In this document: piece by piece, positions 21,383 to 33,091 of the stretch | Numbering within the stretch: position 1 is the stretch's first letter | Layout of the letters: the number at the start of each line of letters is the position of its first letter | From: Alternaria dauci | Taxonomy: Eukaryota > Ascomycota > Dothideomycetes > Pleosporales > Pleosporaceae | DNA: 64,000 nt | Assembly (NCBI RefSeq): GCF_042100115.1 | Contig: NC_091273.1 | Span: 3,844,001-3,908,000, forward strand | Reading direction: 5' to 3' | Position numbers and translations under genes: made by a program | The notes under the pieces: generated by a model | What the model was told of the DNA's origin: nothing | The model's database searches: none | Seen by the model: only the letters and a program-made list of their open reading frames with translations

Positions 21383-22185
21383 GGCACTGTTGAATCTCGC
21401 TCCAGCCGCTCAGAATCTTACAAAATAGCAAGAAAAGTTATTGCAGTATGTTGAGTAGCTATGGATGGGAAGTGGTGGCTAAGTGAGGCGGCAGGGATTC
21501 AAGGATGGAGGTGGAGACAAGAAGGTATCGGAGGACTTTAGATGTCGAATCAAGCTAGGGAGGTAAGACGTGAAGGTGTATGGTACCACTTGGTGTTGAG
21601 CGTGCTGAAGGTCGCGTATATGTGTGGGTAGGGGACGATTCTTTGGGCGGCGAAGAAGGAGATAGATATCTCAAGGACGCGCGTGCATCCGCAATCGCTC
21701 CTTCACTTCCGTAGATTGGGCCAGCGGACCCACTTGACGTTGCTGACTGCCCAATACAAACGAGGACTTCACGGCTACCAATATCATCTACTCGTCAATC
21801 TCTCATACGGTGATTTGTGGGTCTAAACAAGTGAAAGACGCAGGTGCGCGAGATTGCCTAACCAAACAGCGACTCACGCGTTCTGCCCACGCTAAGCCCA
21901 TCAACCGCTCCGATAGCAACCCGACTTCTGACTAAGATCCTCTGCTGGAGCCTGGCAATTGTCCTAGTAGTTCGCATTCCACAATATTTCACAACACTGT
22001 TACCAACTTTAGCAGTCTTCTCAAGCGCACTTCAACTCTACCCTGTCCCCCAACGACATCCAGACGCGTAGCCAGGAAGCATCTCAACCCCAGGGCTGAT
22101 AGCTTTGGCCCACGGCGAATCTCCTTAATCATATCAACCTTTTTTCACGACATATCACCCTTCAATCGAAGGCTTTCCAATAGAC
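21383..22185. other. intergenic region, no supported gene
   Basis: About 800 bp without a frame worth calling. No repeat or RNA gene was recognised. Confidence 0.5.
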
Positions 22186-22743
22186 CTACGCTGGTTCACC
22201 GATGTACGTCCAACCTTCACGTGTCTTCCCTATGTGTCTTGATCCCATTATATCCCACCCCAACGTCTCTTGGTCACAGTCCATCCAGTAGTTCACTTCG
22301 TCCTCTGAAGTGCAAGTAACTAACGTGCTTAGATACCCACTCATCGTACCGAACACCATCTCGATATGCCGCACCTCCCACCCGGAACACCACACAACGT
22401 CTTGGCCATGATGACACCGGAGACATGGGCGAGTGCGATAGATGGCGCGACTCTCCACGGTCCACCCGATAACACGCAGGTTGGCATCATCAACACGAGC
22501 TTCCACTTCACCAGCGCATTTCGGAACCACGATTTCACAAAGGGCATATCTTGTCGAATCATCCGCAGTCAAAAAGATGCCAATGGCTTGTATCAGTCCC
22601 TGATCAATGCTCCTGGTACCACGGAGTATCGTGACCCTACCACTAATCAGTTGCACGAGAAATGGAAGAAGCCGTCTGGGAACTAGACCTGGGCCGGAAG
22701 CGTGCTCGGGAGAATTGTTCAACAGCTCATCAAGGCCATGCAT
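22186..22743 (-). CDS. hypothetical ORF, strand uncertain
   Basis: A 185-codon frame with no recognised family, no signal peptide and no splice support. The opposite strand at 22366-22686 carries a 106-codon frame (starting MPHLPPGTPHNVLAMM) with an equally protein-like composition, so at most one of the two is likely real. It may be a remnant or a lineage-specific gene. Confidence 0.25.
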   Translation of the reverse strand: MHGLDELLNNSPEHASGPGLVPRRLLPFLVQLISGRVTILRGTRSIDQGLIQAIGIFLTADDSTRYALCEIVVPKCAGEVEARVDDANLRVIGWTVESRAIYRTRPCLRCHHGQDVVWCSGWEVRHIEMVFGTMSGYLSTLVTCTSEDEVNYWMDCDQETLGWDIMGSRHIGKTREGWTYIGEPA

Positions 22744-22938
22744 ACGGACTCAGCAGACTTCATGAGCAGTGGGGGAAGTTTCTCTCATGCTCGCAGAGTC
22801 GTGGTTTATACAACCACGGTACCACGACGACAACCACTGTACTACGCTGTGGACTACGGTACAGCGGTGACTTAGATGAAGCAGACCTAGCAAAATAAAA
22901 CTAAAGCTATATAATTAACTGTTCTCTAAATCTTCAAC

Positions 22939-23196
22939 CTATTGATTGTCCTGATGTAGTAGGGTACCGATGCGCATTTCTCCGCTGTTGACCCGCTGCA
23001 TTAGAGTTGAGTATAAGATCTCCCATGGACCTTTGGAGGGCCTGTCTTCTGGAAGGGCGGTGCAGTTCGCCATGGCCCAAACATGGCCCAGAGGCACTCG
23101 ACCACTACCTACTTCGTGATTAGAAGCTAAAGCAATCGAAAGAGCTTGAGATGACCGGAGGCACAAATCCTTAGAACTCAATCGACCTTGCGCCAT
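22939..23196 (-). CDS. short hypothetical ORF
   Basis: An 85-codon frame from a true ATG. The composition is plausible (GHVWAMANCTALPEDRPSKG), but it has no domain. It could be the last exon of a spliced gene with upstream sequence to about 23450. No function can be given. Confidence 0.25.
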   Translation of the reverse strand: MAQGRLSSKDLCLRSSQALSIALASNHEVGSGRVPLGHVWAMANCTALPEDRPSKGPWEILYSTLMQRVNSGEMRIGTLLHQDNQ

Positions 23197-23596
23197 ACAT
23201 TACTGTGACTGTTAGTCGTAGTCCGACTTCTCAAACCAACCAGAGACGATGAATCAGGAGAGGTTGGTAAGCTCCAAGGAAGGCTCAAGTCAGGGATCGT
23301 GGGTGATGTCGTCACCATCCTCAGTATGAACGAAGATGTGAACTCGCCATCGATCTGCCGCACGCATCGGTAATCATTGAGTATGCGCATTAACACTAAT
23401 GCGTGGAAAGAATGCGAGACAAAGAAAGGTGGCTGGAAGATGAGATGCAAAAGCAGGTCATGTTCGGTGATAGCACGTACATAACCGGAAATACCGATAG
23501 CGACGGTCAGCCGACATGTTCACATCGCATTCGCAGCGCACAGACCCCCGCGTTTTCCTGCCGTCTCAACCCTATCATTCATTCGTCTCGCACGCC

Positions 23597-25213
23597 TCAC
23601 AGTTGGCCGTGCGACAACCCAGAGCTGGACTCGTTCTTTCCTACCAGTCTGATGGCCATAGTATCATGTCGCTCGACCACCGCCTCGTACCGCCCCTTGA
23701 AGTCTCCCTGCTCTTTTCCCGTCCACGAGTCAAAAACGGTATACACACCGTCAGCTTCCAGCTCCGGTACCTCCGCGAAATCAATGACCTTGGTCTGAGT
23801 CGTATTCAGTGTGTTCAACGCGAAAACATGTACTCCCTTCGAAGACAACCCACTCCAATACTCAGCCGGATGAGTCTGGTTCCAGGTGAAGTCCGCGTTG
23901 ACACCCCATTTGTAAGGTTTGGCCGCTGCACCAACAACTGGGTCTTGATTAAAGCTGATGAGCTCCGGGTTACTCAAAATCTCCAGGATTTCCGGCTCTA
24001 TACCATGAAGGGGAGTACCGATGATAAGCGGCGACTTGAGAGCAGCCCAAAGAGCGAAATGAGAGCGGCTTTCTTGGACGGTAAGGTTTCCATTGCCCAC
24101 TTCGAGCATATCCCAGTCGCCATGTCCCCAGAAGTCGGTATCGTTGTTGTAGAAGGATGCCTAAAGGTCGGTGCATGAGGTTAGTACCTGTCTCACGCGC
24201 TGTTCGTGCTAGGAGAATCACTGACATGATTGAGGATAGGCATGAGTCCCCAGGACCACTAAAAAGATAGCAGTATAATGTCAGCGTATGCCACGGATGA
24301 ATCGCATACGCCAAAGACTCACTTGGTGTTTGTCATACCACTCCGGGTAGATGTCACCCCACATCCTCCAGCTGTGGCCGGTACTGTTACCCCATTGCTC
24401 GATGTGGGCATGGCCCCAGGCACATTGCGAGTATTCAATAGTACGGTTCGTCGCAATGAGAGCGTCGCTCATAACCTTGTAACGCACGAAGCTCTTGGAT
24501 GTCGTCCAGTCGTAGCCTGTGGGCGCGGCAACAGGTCTAGCCTCCCCATCACCACCTGCGGTTTGATTCTCAGCTGGCGGGCCACCTAACCAGTTCTCTG
24601 GCCACCATCTGTACTCGTCGTCCCATTCATCGGGGACAGCACAATTGTCATACTTGAGATCTGCATCAAATTAGTGGATAACCGCTGATTATCATGAGAG
24701 GCGACCCACAGTCGATTCCCCAGTCGGCAAAAGTCTTCGCATCGACTTGCTCGTGTCCAAGAGAGCCAGCATACCCGCCACATGTTTTGTCTCCCGCATC
24801 ACCATAGATCCCAAGTTTCAGTCCAAGCTTGTGGATTTCGTCTGCTGTGTGTTTGATGCCGTATGGGAACTTGATGTAATCTGGACGAATTCTTCCTGTG
24901 ATATTATCGCGCTGGTATGCTTTGTCACTCCAGCTGCAGAAGTGAAGATACAAGGTCAGCGTATATCTCGCACGCAATTCTTCAAAACTTCTTACCAATC
25001 GTCAATGTTCACATAATTGTAACCAAGATCTTTCAATCCCAGGGAGATAAGGAGCGCACCAGTATCCAGAAAGACGGTTTCGTTAATTGCGCATTCATAC
25101 TCGTTCCAGCTACTCCAACCCATAGCGGGTAGACGGCCTGTCCCATCTCGCGACACTAGCGCGTAGCTGGAGCCGACGAGTGCCAGCCCAACGAACACTG
25201 AAGGTAGTACCAT
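23597..25213 (-). CDS. secreted alpha-galactosidase, GH27
   Basis: Five exons (25213-24996, 24933-24710, 24660-24323, 24258-24226, 24160-23597; introns of 62, 49, 64 and 65 nt) encode 458 aa. A signal peptide precedes LPAMGWSSWNEYECAINE, the standard GH27 start. The catalytic nucleophile is D152 in YLKYDNC, itself completed across intron 2. D250 in HSWRMWGDIYPEW is the likely acid/base. The C-terminal half has WDMLEVGN and the LKSPLIIG segment, then a beta-sandwich. GH27 removes terminal alpha-1,6-galactose from galactomannan and raffinose sugars. Exon 4 has only 11 codons. A TTATATAG lies about 60 bp upstream. Introns 1 and 3 carry the shared block, and intron 4 a degenerate form. Confidence 0.94.
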
Positions 25214-25776
25214 ATTTGATAGTAATAACAAGACAGTTTGTTCCCGTTTGAAATTACTGATGTAACGACCTATATAACACATGCCATGCTCCAAGGATTG
25301 TGAGGAAGGATTGCCATTCTTGAAACGGGGCTCGCCCCCGCAACCGCTTTAGGCAAGCACTATAGCGACGGGCGTGAATAATTGCAGGATCTACGACTAG
25401 CGGAAATTCCAATGTAGTTTCTCCGAAGACTCGAGAAGTCGTTGGATAAGCTTCAACAGCCAGTCAGTCGTTCGACGACATTACCTTCGTAGCCTCAACA
25501 ATCCAACCAATGGAGTCAGTCTGTCAGATAGAACCATGGATAAGCTGCCTGGTTCTTTCGGACAACTGTATAGGTGTTTTATTCTTTGTATCAAATAGTC
25601 CATCTCTCAATGCTCATCTAGAAAGCCTATGCAGAAAGGAACTAGAATGCTGGCAAGTGATGATCACCAGCGGGATCTTCGGATAGAAGCTCCCCTAGCG
25701 TGGATGACATCACGGCTAGCGTCCGCATCCTGCCATACATTCTGCAACTTGATACTGTCCAAGCCCACATCGTTGC
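25214..25776. other. intergenic, GH27 promoter and CobW 3' flank
   Basis: This 563-bp gap holds the alpha-galactosidase promoter on its left side. Nothing else is recognised. Confidence 0.5.
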
Positions 25777-27810
25777 TTAGTACTTGTGGCCATGGTGGTG
25801 AGCGTGATCATGCTCCTGTTCATCTTGCATGCAAGGCCATTCGGCCCAATAGGCATCGTCCCATATCTCCTGCAGAGTCTCTTCCTTCTCCTCATCGTCT
25901 AGTTTCTCGTCTTGCATAATCTTCTCCCATCTCTTCATTTCACTGCGAGTAAGCAGACATGCGTCCAGTCTCTTCGTCAGCCCATCGATATTGAGCTTCT
26001 CTCCAATGAACACAATCTCCTGTCGCCTGTCACCCCATTCGCCCTCAAAGTCATTCCTAATGGCCTTCAGTGTATCGTCGTCGGCGCCCCAGTCCTCTTC
26101 GGGTACACAACAGAACCATGGCATCTCAGATCCGAGTGTTAGCATTGCGCCTGCACTGCTCCATGAGCCCATCTGGTTGGGACGCGTTGCGAGCCAGAAT
26201 ATGCCCTTACTTCGGTGTAAGCCACCGAAGTAAGCACATGCCTTCTTGTTGGCCAGAATTTGCTCGTCATCCATCGGAGGCGCTGCATCGTCGTCGCTCA
26301 TCTTATCGGAATCATTTCCAGAGACGCTGGCTCTTCCGGATTCAGATGAACCGTCAACCATATTCTCAACACCCTCTTCTTCTTCTTCGTCGTCGTTGCC
26401 ATCTTCGTCGTCATCCAAGTCTTCAACCTCTTCTTGTAGAAGGATGAATTTGCCCTCGATGAGCCGGTATAGTTTCAGGGGATTAAATGGCTTGCGGGCG
26501 CGATACACGAAAGATCCGATGCCGTACCTGAATGCGAATCAGCCAAAGCACGACGTCGGATGGAGGGTGGCTTACTCTAGTGTTTCCGGCTTAGGCGCAA
26601 TACGCTTCTTGCCATGAACGTCCATGACTGTCATCTCGTGTAAAGACTGAAGCCACCCAACGCTTGCGACAGCCTCACCGAAGTTGAAAATCCCTGTGTT
26701 CTACAGACATGGAGATACCAAGTTAGTATATTTCCCACTTACATTGCATATGACCACAACTTACCAGCATCTCGCGGACGTCTACCTTGGAATACCTGGC
26801 TTCGATGATCTTGGCTTTGGGGTTGAGCGACTTAATGTAGGCTCTGACACGCCCTAGAGTTTCTACATCTGCCCTGTCGATCTTGTTGACAATGACAACA
26901 TTGGCAAACTCAATCTGGTCGGCGAAGAGATCGGAGATAGTCCGCTGATCTTCGTCTGGTACCTGCTCCCTTCCAAACCGGTCTTGTAGGAACTCGGCAG
27001 TATCGAACTCGGAAAAGAAGCGGAAGGCATCTACCACGGTCACCATGGTATCGACGGTCGCAATGGTTTTCAACCCGCCGAGCTTCGCACTGTGACGCAA
27101 GTTAGCGATAGCCTCGGAGCAACATCTGCTAGTGACTTACACTTTGGCAAACACTTCCTTCTCGTCAGGCTCCATTCCTTCGGCATCAATCATGGCCTCA
27201 GTGAGCTCTGTTGTGAAAGTCTCGGCGACCTGCTGCGGCTCACTTATGCCGGAGCTCTCAATGAGCACATGATCAAACCCTTGCTCATTCCAAGCAAGGC
27301 GTGCTAGTTCAACGAGTAAGTCGCTTCGCAATGTGCAGCAGATGCAACCATTCTCCATCTATAGTGGTGGAAATACGAAGTCAGCGTGTATCTTCAGTGA
27401 CTTCATTACGGTTGCAACTTACCTGGATCATCTTTTCTTTGACGCGGATTTCCCCGCTGTTGCTCTTGCTAATTCTACGGCTGATAAGATTCGCGTCGAC
27501 ATTCACGGAAGCCATATCTTAATGCGGATATGCGTGGTCAGCGTATGTCTCACATGCTCTTCGTACAGGGCCATTCATTACCATTGACGATAATGGCGAT
27601 TCTCAATTCATGGTCTGGTGATTGCAGGATGTGCTTCAGCAGGGTCGTCTTCCCACTTCCCTACAATTCTTAGCACATGGGTTTGCAGGTCTGACTGTCA
27701 CTTACCAGAAATCCAGACAAAACAGTCACTGGGAGTGGCTTTCGTTCACTCGATTTCGTCTTCATCTTCATCTCCGCACCGCCAGTCTTTCTACGCTTCG
27801 CAGGTGGCAT
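25777..27810 (-). CDS. CobW/COG0523 GTPase metallochaperone
   Basis: Seven exons (27810-27706, 27660-27582, 27517-27423, 27358-27141, 27089-26765, 26700-26576, 26527-25777) encode 565 aa. The Walker A motif GFLGSGKTT (33-41) is completed across intron 1. The metal-binding GCICC is at 97-101, and NKID at 234-237 is the guanine-specificity loop. The CobW C-terminal domain follows ([10 protein letters not shown], then [15 protein letters not shown]). An Asp/Glu-rich insert sits between the two halves of that domain. The protein ends [11 protein letters not shown], a likely metal-binding tail. Eukaryotic relatives such as ZNG1 deliver zinc; the metal here is inference. Introns 2, 3 and 5 carry the shared intron block or a degenerate form. 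Confidence 0.92.
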
Positions 27811-28537
27811 AGAGAATGGTTATGGTCGTTTCAAGGTGTTCATAGATTTTGAACTCCTCTCAAAACAGATTGAATGGTTTTTGTATCTGTCTCGTTGCTG
27901 TTGTGCGCTCGGCCAATTGAGCACCTCGATGGCTAGGTCGCATCAGCACCAAAGCAACGCACGTTATTCGTCGGCAACGCGAGAGATACCAACGTGGTAA
28001 CTACCAACCTGGTTACAGTATCCCGTGTTCATCTCGGTGTCGGTACGGAAGTCCAGGTAAATCCTTGATTGGATAGAGTATTTGAAGTAAGTGCCGTTCT
28101 AACCCATGATTGTGAACCATGCCCTTCGTATGTACTCCAGCGAGATTTCCTACAGACCTCATTCAGCAGTACTCTTGAAACTTCTTGGATATCATCATCT
28201 AAAACCCTTATATATATCTTTCGCAATCCGGCATTTACGGCTCGGGCGCCGCCCACGAGCATGATAAGTCTCCGAGGTTGACTTGGACTTCGGGGTCATG
28301 TATTCCAAACGTTCTGGATAATCGAGACCATTCAGATTCACCTGATATATGATATTAGGGTCGTTGTGTTGTTCAGAGCGATCTTGTTGTTGAGCTGCAG
28401 AAGGACCCCTAGAAGCCGTGTGCTTATCATGTTGATGAAATCATCAGTCGCACCGCGTTTTCCCCTGCAGTCATCCTTGTCCTTAATACCTCGTGCAAAA
28501 GTCTAATACACTTTTTTCAATTGCTGTTGCCCTAGGC
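27811..28537. other. intergenic, CobW promoter
   Basis: About 730 bp without a supported gene. CAAGGT at 27832-27837 matches the short core reported for ZafA zinc regulators, but a six-base match is expected by chance. Confidence 0.45.
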
Positions 28538-29756
28538 TCAGATATTGGGACCGGGTTTCGTCTTTGCGGTCATGCGATCACTGTCCTTCGTTCTGCCGAA
28601 GCCAGCACCATATTCCGTTGTAGCATTCAACCTTTCCAGAATATACTCTCCGGCCTTTATTGGTCTCCACCGAGTAGTCTCACCCTCTTTTAGGCATGTC
28701 GGCAACGTCTCGATCACTGTATCATAGTTGCAACTGAAGAAAAAAGGCACAGAATACCTCGCCTCTGTGCTTCTATTCACGACCCGATGCACCGTACTTT
28801 TGTAGAGCCCATTGGTCCAGCGCATCAGGAAGTCAGCGACGTTTACAATGAGGGCACCAGGGACTCGCGAAGCAATGTGCCATTGTCCGGAAGGTTTCAG
28901 GATTTCGAGACCTGGAGTTTCGGAAGTGAGGAGCAGCGTGAAGCACTCGTAATCTGAGTGAGCGCCGAGCCCAACCTGCTCCTCCTGCGTTGATACGAGA
29001 TTATCTTTTCGACAGGTTTTAGGAGGTGGGTAGTAAAGGAGTCGTGCGATACCACCAGGGTGCGTGGTCATAGAGTCGAAGTAGCCTTCAGGAAGATCAA
29101 GCGAGAGAGCAAACAACCGGAACAAATGACGGGCGAGACTAAGGACCTATACGCCCCTGATTAGCATGCCCGTGTGTCTCGCTGATAATGTAAGCAAAAT
29201 TACTTACAGCGCCGTAGTAATCTTTTACGCCAGCATAAAATCCAGGCAAGTCTTGCTCGTTTGGCCACATATTGGCATTCTCTGTCGACCCGTCCAGGTT
29301 TTTGTATTTTCCATCGCCCCCAGTAGGGTCAAGCGCCGCTTCGTACGCGAAGTTGAACACCTCTTTCTCTTCTTTGTCACCAGCAATAGACGTGTATTCA
29401 CTTGGCTCCCACCCTAGGCCGAACTTGTTATTCTTCAGATGTAGCTCTTCCTTCTTGCTCTGAGGGAGCTCATGCACAAAGCGTTCAGCTTGGCGCAAGA
29501 CTTCGTTACAGGCTGCTTCGGGGATTTGGTGGTTGGTGATATAGAAGAACCCGACGGTTTCACACGATTGGCGGATTTGGGCTGCGACTGCTTTACGTTT
29601 TTCGAGAGACACGGAAAATGAGGGTGTCAAATCAATTATGGGTATCTGAAAGTCCTCATCGGCGACACGATCCTTTGCTGAAAGTCTCGATTGGAGATAC
29701 TCAGCGGCGCCATTCCGGGCTTCATCGTATGTTGTTTTGTCTGGTACACTTGCCAT
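28538..29756 (-). CDS. 2-oxoglutarate/Fe(II) oxygenase, isopenicillin-N-synthase-like
   Basis: Exons 29756-29208 and 29146-28538 (intron of 61 nt, GTAAGT...TAG) encode 385 aa. The N-terminal DIOX_N region reads FQIPIIDLTPSF...GFFYITNHQIP. The Fe(II) ligands are H246, D248 (GAHSDYE) and H303 (STVHRVV), and R313-Y-S315 binds 2-oxoglutarate. Members hydroxylate, desaturate or close rings on small molecules; the substrate is unknown. It has no signal peptide. It is head-to-head with the amidohydrolase (211 bp apart), so co-regulation is possible. Confidence 0.92.
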
Positions 29757-29967
29757 GATCAATCTGGAGGGCCTGTTTGCGTCTCGAATTCAAGGTGAGA
29801 GCAAAGGGTGGGATGCTAAGGCGTAGGGCGGCGCAAGCCTGATAAGGATAGCTAAAGTGGGGTAGGCGCCGGTGATGAACCGGATCTAAGACTTCGCATG
29901 CACGTCCATCAGATACCTACCCCGCGTCACTCGTGCCACACAATCTTCTCGCGTTACAGTCCCAGTC

Positions 29968-31713
29968 ATGCCTGATACTCAAAACACTATGCTGTTTACC
30001 AACGGCCGGTTCTTCAGTAGCGGTGCAGTGCAATCGGAAGCACGGTTTCACACAACGTTGGCCATTCAAAATGGCAAGGTCAGCTTTATTGGCGATTCTG
30101 ACGATCCAATCGTCCAATCATACCGAGATGCTGGTGCGAAAATGACCGATCTTGGTGGAAAGCATGTGCTTCCTGGATTCATCGATGCACACATGCAAGT
30201 GATCTCCCACTGTCTGTTTGTTGGGAAAGCGCTGACTTCGCACACCAAATATCAGGCACTTTTTGATGCTTGGTCAGTCGCTACACAAAGTTGATTTAGA
30301 TCACGCGAAGGATCTGGACGAGATTCGATCGCGTATTCTAAACTACGCAAAAGCAAACCCGGACAAACCGCGCATAATGTGTAAAGGCTGGATGCATTCC
30401 ATGACTAACGGGGAGGCCAAGGCGAGCATGCTGGACGATCTTGACGTTGGCGGAAGACCCATATACATAGATTCCAAGGACATTCATTCGTGCTGGTGTA
30501 ACAGCGCAGCTTTAAGAGAGATGGGTGTTCAGGATATGGAGGCGCCGGCCGGCGGAACAATCGAAAGGGACGCAGACGGCAATGCTTCGGGTCTTTTGAG
30601 CGAAGCTTGCGTGCTTTTAATCGTCTGGCCATATCTGGCAAAGGTCACGCCATTAGACGAGAAAATGGCAGCTTTGAGAACTGCAATCAAAGCATACCAT
30701 GCGGTTGGCTGTACCGGCTGCATTGACATGGCGATGGATGAGAATGCCTGGGACGCTATTCTTGCTTTACGATCCGCCGAAGGACTGCCACTGCGAGTCG
30801 CTGCTCACTGGTGCATCATGCCAGGCGATGGAGAGGAGCATCGATTGCGGCAGGTTGAGCGTGCTATCAAGCTGAGTCAAGAGTTCAATAACAACACGAG
30901 CCCGGATTTGAGAATCGTTGGTATCAAGGTCATCTGTGATGGAGGTAAATTACGACAAGATACATATGATAGACACATGCTGACTTTGTATCAGTTATCG
31001 ATGCCTGCACTGCTGCATTAGCGGAACCTTATACGTCCAATGGTCATTTCGAGGGTCCTATCTGGACGCCTGAAATGCTCGATCCCGTGGTCAAAAAAGC
31101 CATCGATGGCGGATTGCAATGCGCATTGCATGCAATCGGCGATCAAGCCGTTCACAATGCAGTCAATGTCCTCGAAAAGTATGGCAATCGTGGTCAAAGG
31201 CACCGTATCGAACATCTCGAACTCACCGCGCCGGAAGATGCAAAGCGACTTGGTCAGCTGGGCATTACAGCGAGCATACAGCCGGTACACTCCGATCCTG
31301 CCATTCTTCGTGCTTGGCCAAAACTCCTTGGCCCCGAACGAGTGAAGCGGGCATTCGCATACTCTGACTTCGCAGACCATGGCGCACCACTCGCTATTGG
31401 CTCAGATACACCTACAGCACCCTACGCACCTTTGCCAAATTTGTACGTTGCAACCACCCGTAGATCAGCGAGACAACCGCAGGCTGGTGACGAGCCTGTC
31501 AATGAGAACTTCAAGCTTGAGTTGACCCAGGCAGTAGCTGCTGTAACAGAGGGCGCAGCTTATTCTTCTTTCGCCGAAGGTCGTGTAGGTAGTCTGGAAG
31601 TTGGAAAGATGGCGGACTTCTGCGTGGTGGACATGGAGTGGAAAGGGGAAGAGTTACTCAAGGCCAAGGTATTGGAAACGTGGTTCGAAGGAAATCAGGT
31701 GTATAGTGCGTAG
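29968..31713 (+). CDS. amidohydrolase family 3 (metal-dependent hydrolase)
   Basis: Exons 29968-30194, 30256-30944 and 30995-31713 encode 544 aa. Intron 1 (30195-30255, 61 nt) is a GC-AG intron with donor GCAAGT. Only this donor keeps the frame and rebuilds PGFIDAHMHFLMLGQSLHKVDL, with metal ligands H75 and H77. A GT donor one codon later breaks the frame unless a far acceptor removes the second His. Intron 2 is an ordinary 50-nt GTAAAT...CAG. Later motifs include ALHAIGDQAVHNAV, HRIEHLEL, IGSDTPTAPYAPL and the C-terminal VGKMADFCVVD. The family hydrolyses amides or other C-N bonds; the substrate is unknown. Confidence 0.9.
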
Positions 31714-32572
31714 ACGTCGCTACCATTTGGGTAGAAAGTTTACCGTACAAACACGAGAAACGATGCTGTGGCACGATTCCGGGCGCCCGCCACAGGATTG
31801 ACTTTCAGACGTCATGGTGACCAAGCACATGTCAAATACTAGTCGAGTCTAGTCGCTGCTATGATTACACCAACATAGTGATAACTGCCGAACACAACCC
31901 TGTGAGTGAATTCATGTAACAGCACAATGCGCATACGTAGGAATGATCTCATGGGCCCTGGGAATGCCTGAGAAAACTTCAAGGATAGTTACACAGGAGC
32001 AACCGCCATGTGCCGCTTATGGCCATCACGACCGCAGCGATGCGCATGCAATGGCTTTGCACTTCACTATATCTAAAGATTTTTTTTTCCAATACTGGCA
32101 GTCACATACTATCCACGTATCAGCGGTGGGCCTGAAACACCAGGTGCAACCCTGCAACTTCGCATGTTTCATCACCTCGACTCGACCTACCCAGACAACG
32201 TCTCGAACTCAAGTGCGGTATGCCTCTCCGCATCTCTGCCATGATGATTTACTCGCAAAAGACGGCTTAATTTCCGTCACGTTGTTGCACGTCATTCCTG
32301 TCCGTTTTAGCAGCTCTTATCGAGGTTTGACATGCATCTGAATAGCCTTACGTGGTGAGGCATGATCCTCTGTGTTTCGAAATCCGATGGATGCCATCAT
32401 GGGTCGTACTTGGATAAATTGGTCGATTGCCGCCTTCCGTCGTTCGCAGATCCACTTGCACATCTCGCACGCTATATCGACATCAGCACTCGTTCTATAA
32501 CCACTCTGATCTTCTCATCTTGTGTAGCGGTCGCATCCCAGATACATCCGCATTCTCGAACCAGTCGAGAAG
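31714..32572. other. intergenic region, no supported gene
   Basis: About 860 bp. A 132-codon frame at 31943-32341 has no family features. No motif was recognised. Confidence 0.5.
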
Positions 32573-33091
32573 ATGTTGACGAACCGTCGCTCGACCATGA
32601 TGGTCCCTCCCAATCGCATGCCCAGCTGGCATCCCCACTCGAAAGGCACCATGCCGCAACAGCCTGCATCTGCGCCTCTTGCGATCGATACCGAAGCGCC
32701 CTTAAGTCGTACGCCTGCCATTCTGATATCTACGATAAATGACCTGCCAGGTCATCGCGTTATCCGCGTTCTTGGTGCTGTCCACGGAACCACGAGCGCG
32801 ACGCGCAAGGACACAAAATCTTTCATCAAGAACATCGCAAGCACGTTCAGCAGTAATTGGGGAGAGGCAAAGAGCGTAACAAGTATCGTGTATCAAGCAC
32901 GCGATCAAGCACTTGATAGGCTCGTGAAAGAGGCGATAAGCAAAGGTGCCAATGCAATTGTCGGATTGGACGTTAGAGAAAGTGAAATACTGGGATGCAT
33001 TGTGGTAAGCGTTAGCGGAACAGCCGCTTGGGTTGAGAAAGAGAGTCCGATCAAAAGGGATAGTGCGCAAGAGGCTGATCCCTTTCGATGA
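32573..33091 (+). CDS. YbjQ/UPF0145-family protein
   Basis: This intronless frame encodes 172 aa. After a Pro/Met-rich N-terminal 45 residues comes the YbjQ fold: ISTINDLPGHRVIRVLGAVHG, a central helix QARDQALDRLVKEAISKGANAIVGLDV, and the final VVSVSGTAAWV. The bacterial family forms pentamers and is annotated as putative heavy-metal-binding, but its real function is unknown. The gene stands alone, with wide intergenic gaps on both sides. The first ATG (32573) is used; later Met residues at 9, 10, 16 and 27 are possible starts. Confidence 0.85.
   Translation: MLTNRRSTMMVPPNRMPSWHPHSKGTMPQQPASAPLAIDTEAPLSRTPAILISTINDLPGHRVIRVLGAVHGTTSATRKDTKSFIKNIASTFSSNWGEAKSVTSIVYQARDQALDRLVKEAISKGANAIVGLDVRESEILGCIVVSVSGTAAWVEKESPIKRDSAQEADPFR

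Noticed and set aside
30199..30279. Conventional GT donor with distal acceptor for amidohydrolase intron 1
   Set aside because: It keeps the frame but removes the second metal-binding His and the conserved FLMLGQ stretch; the GC-AG alternative restores both.
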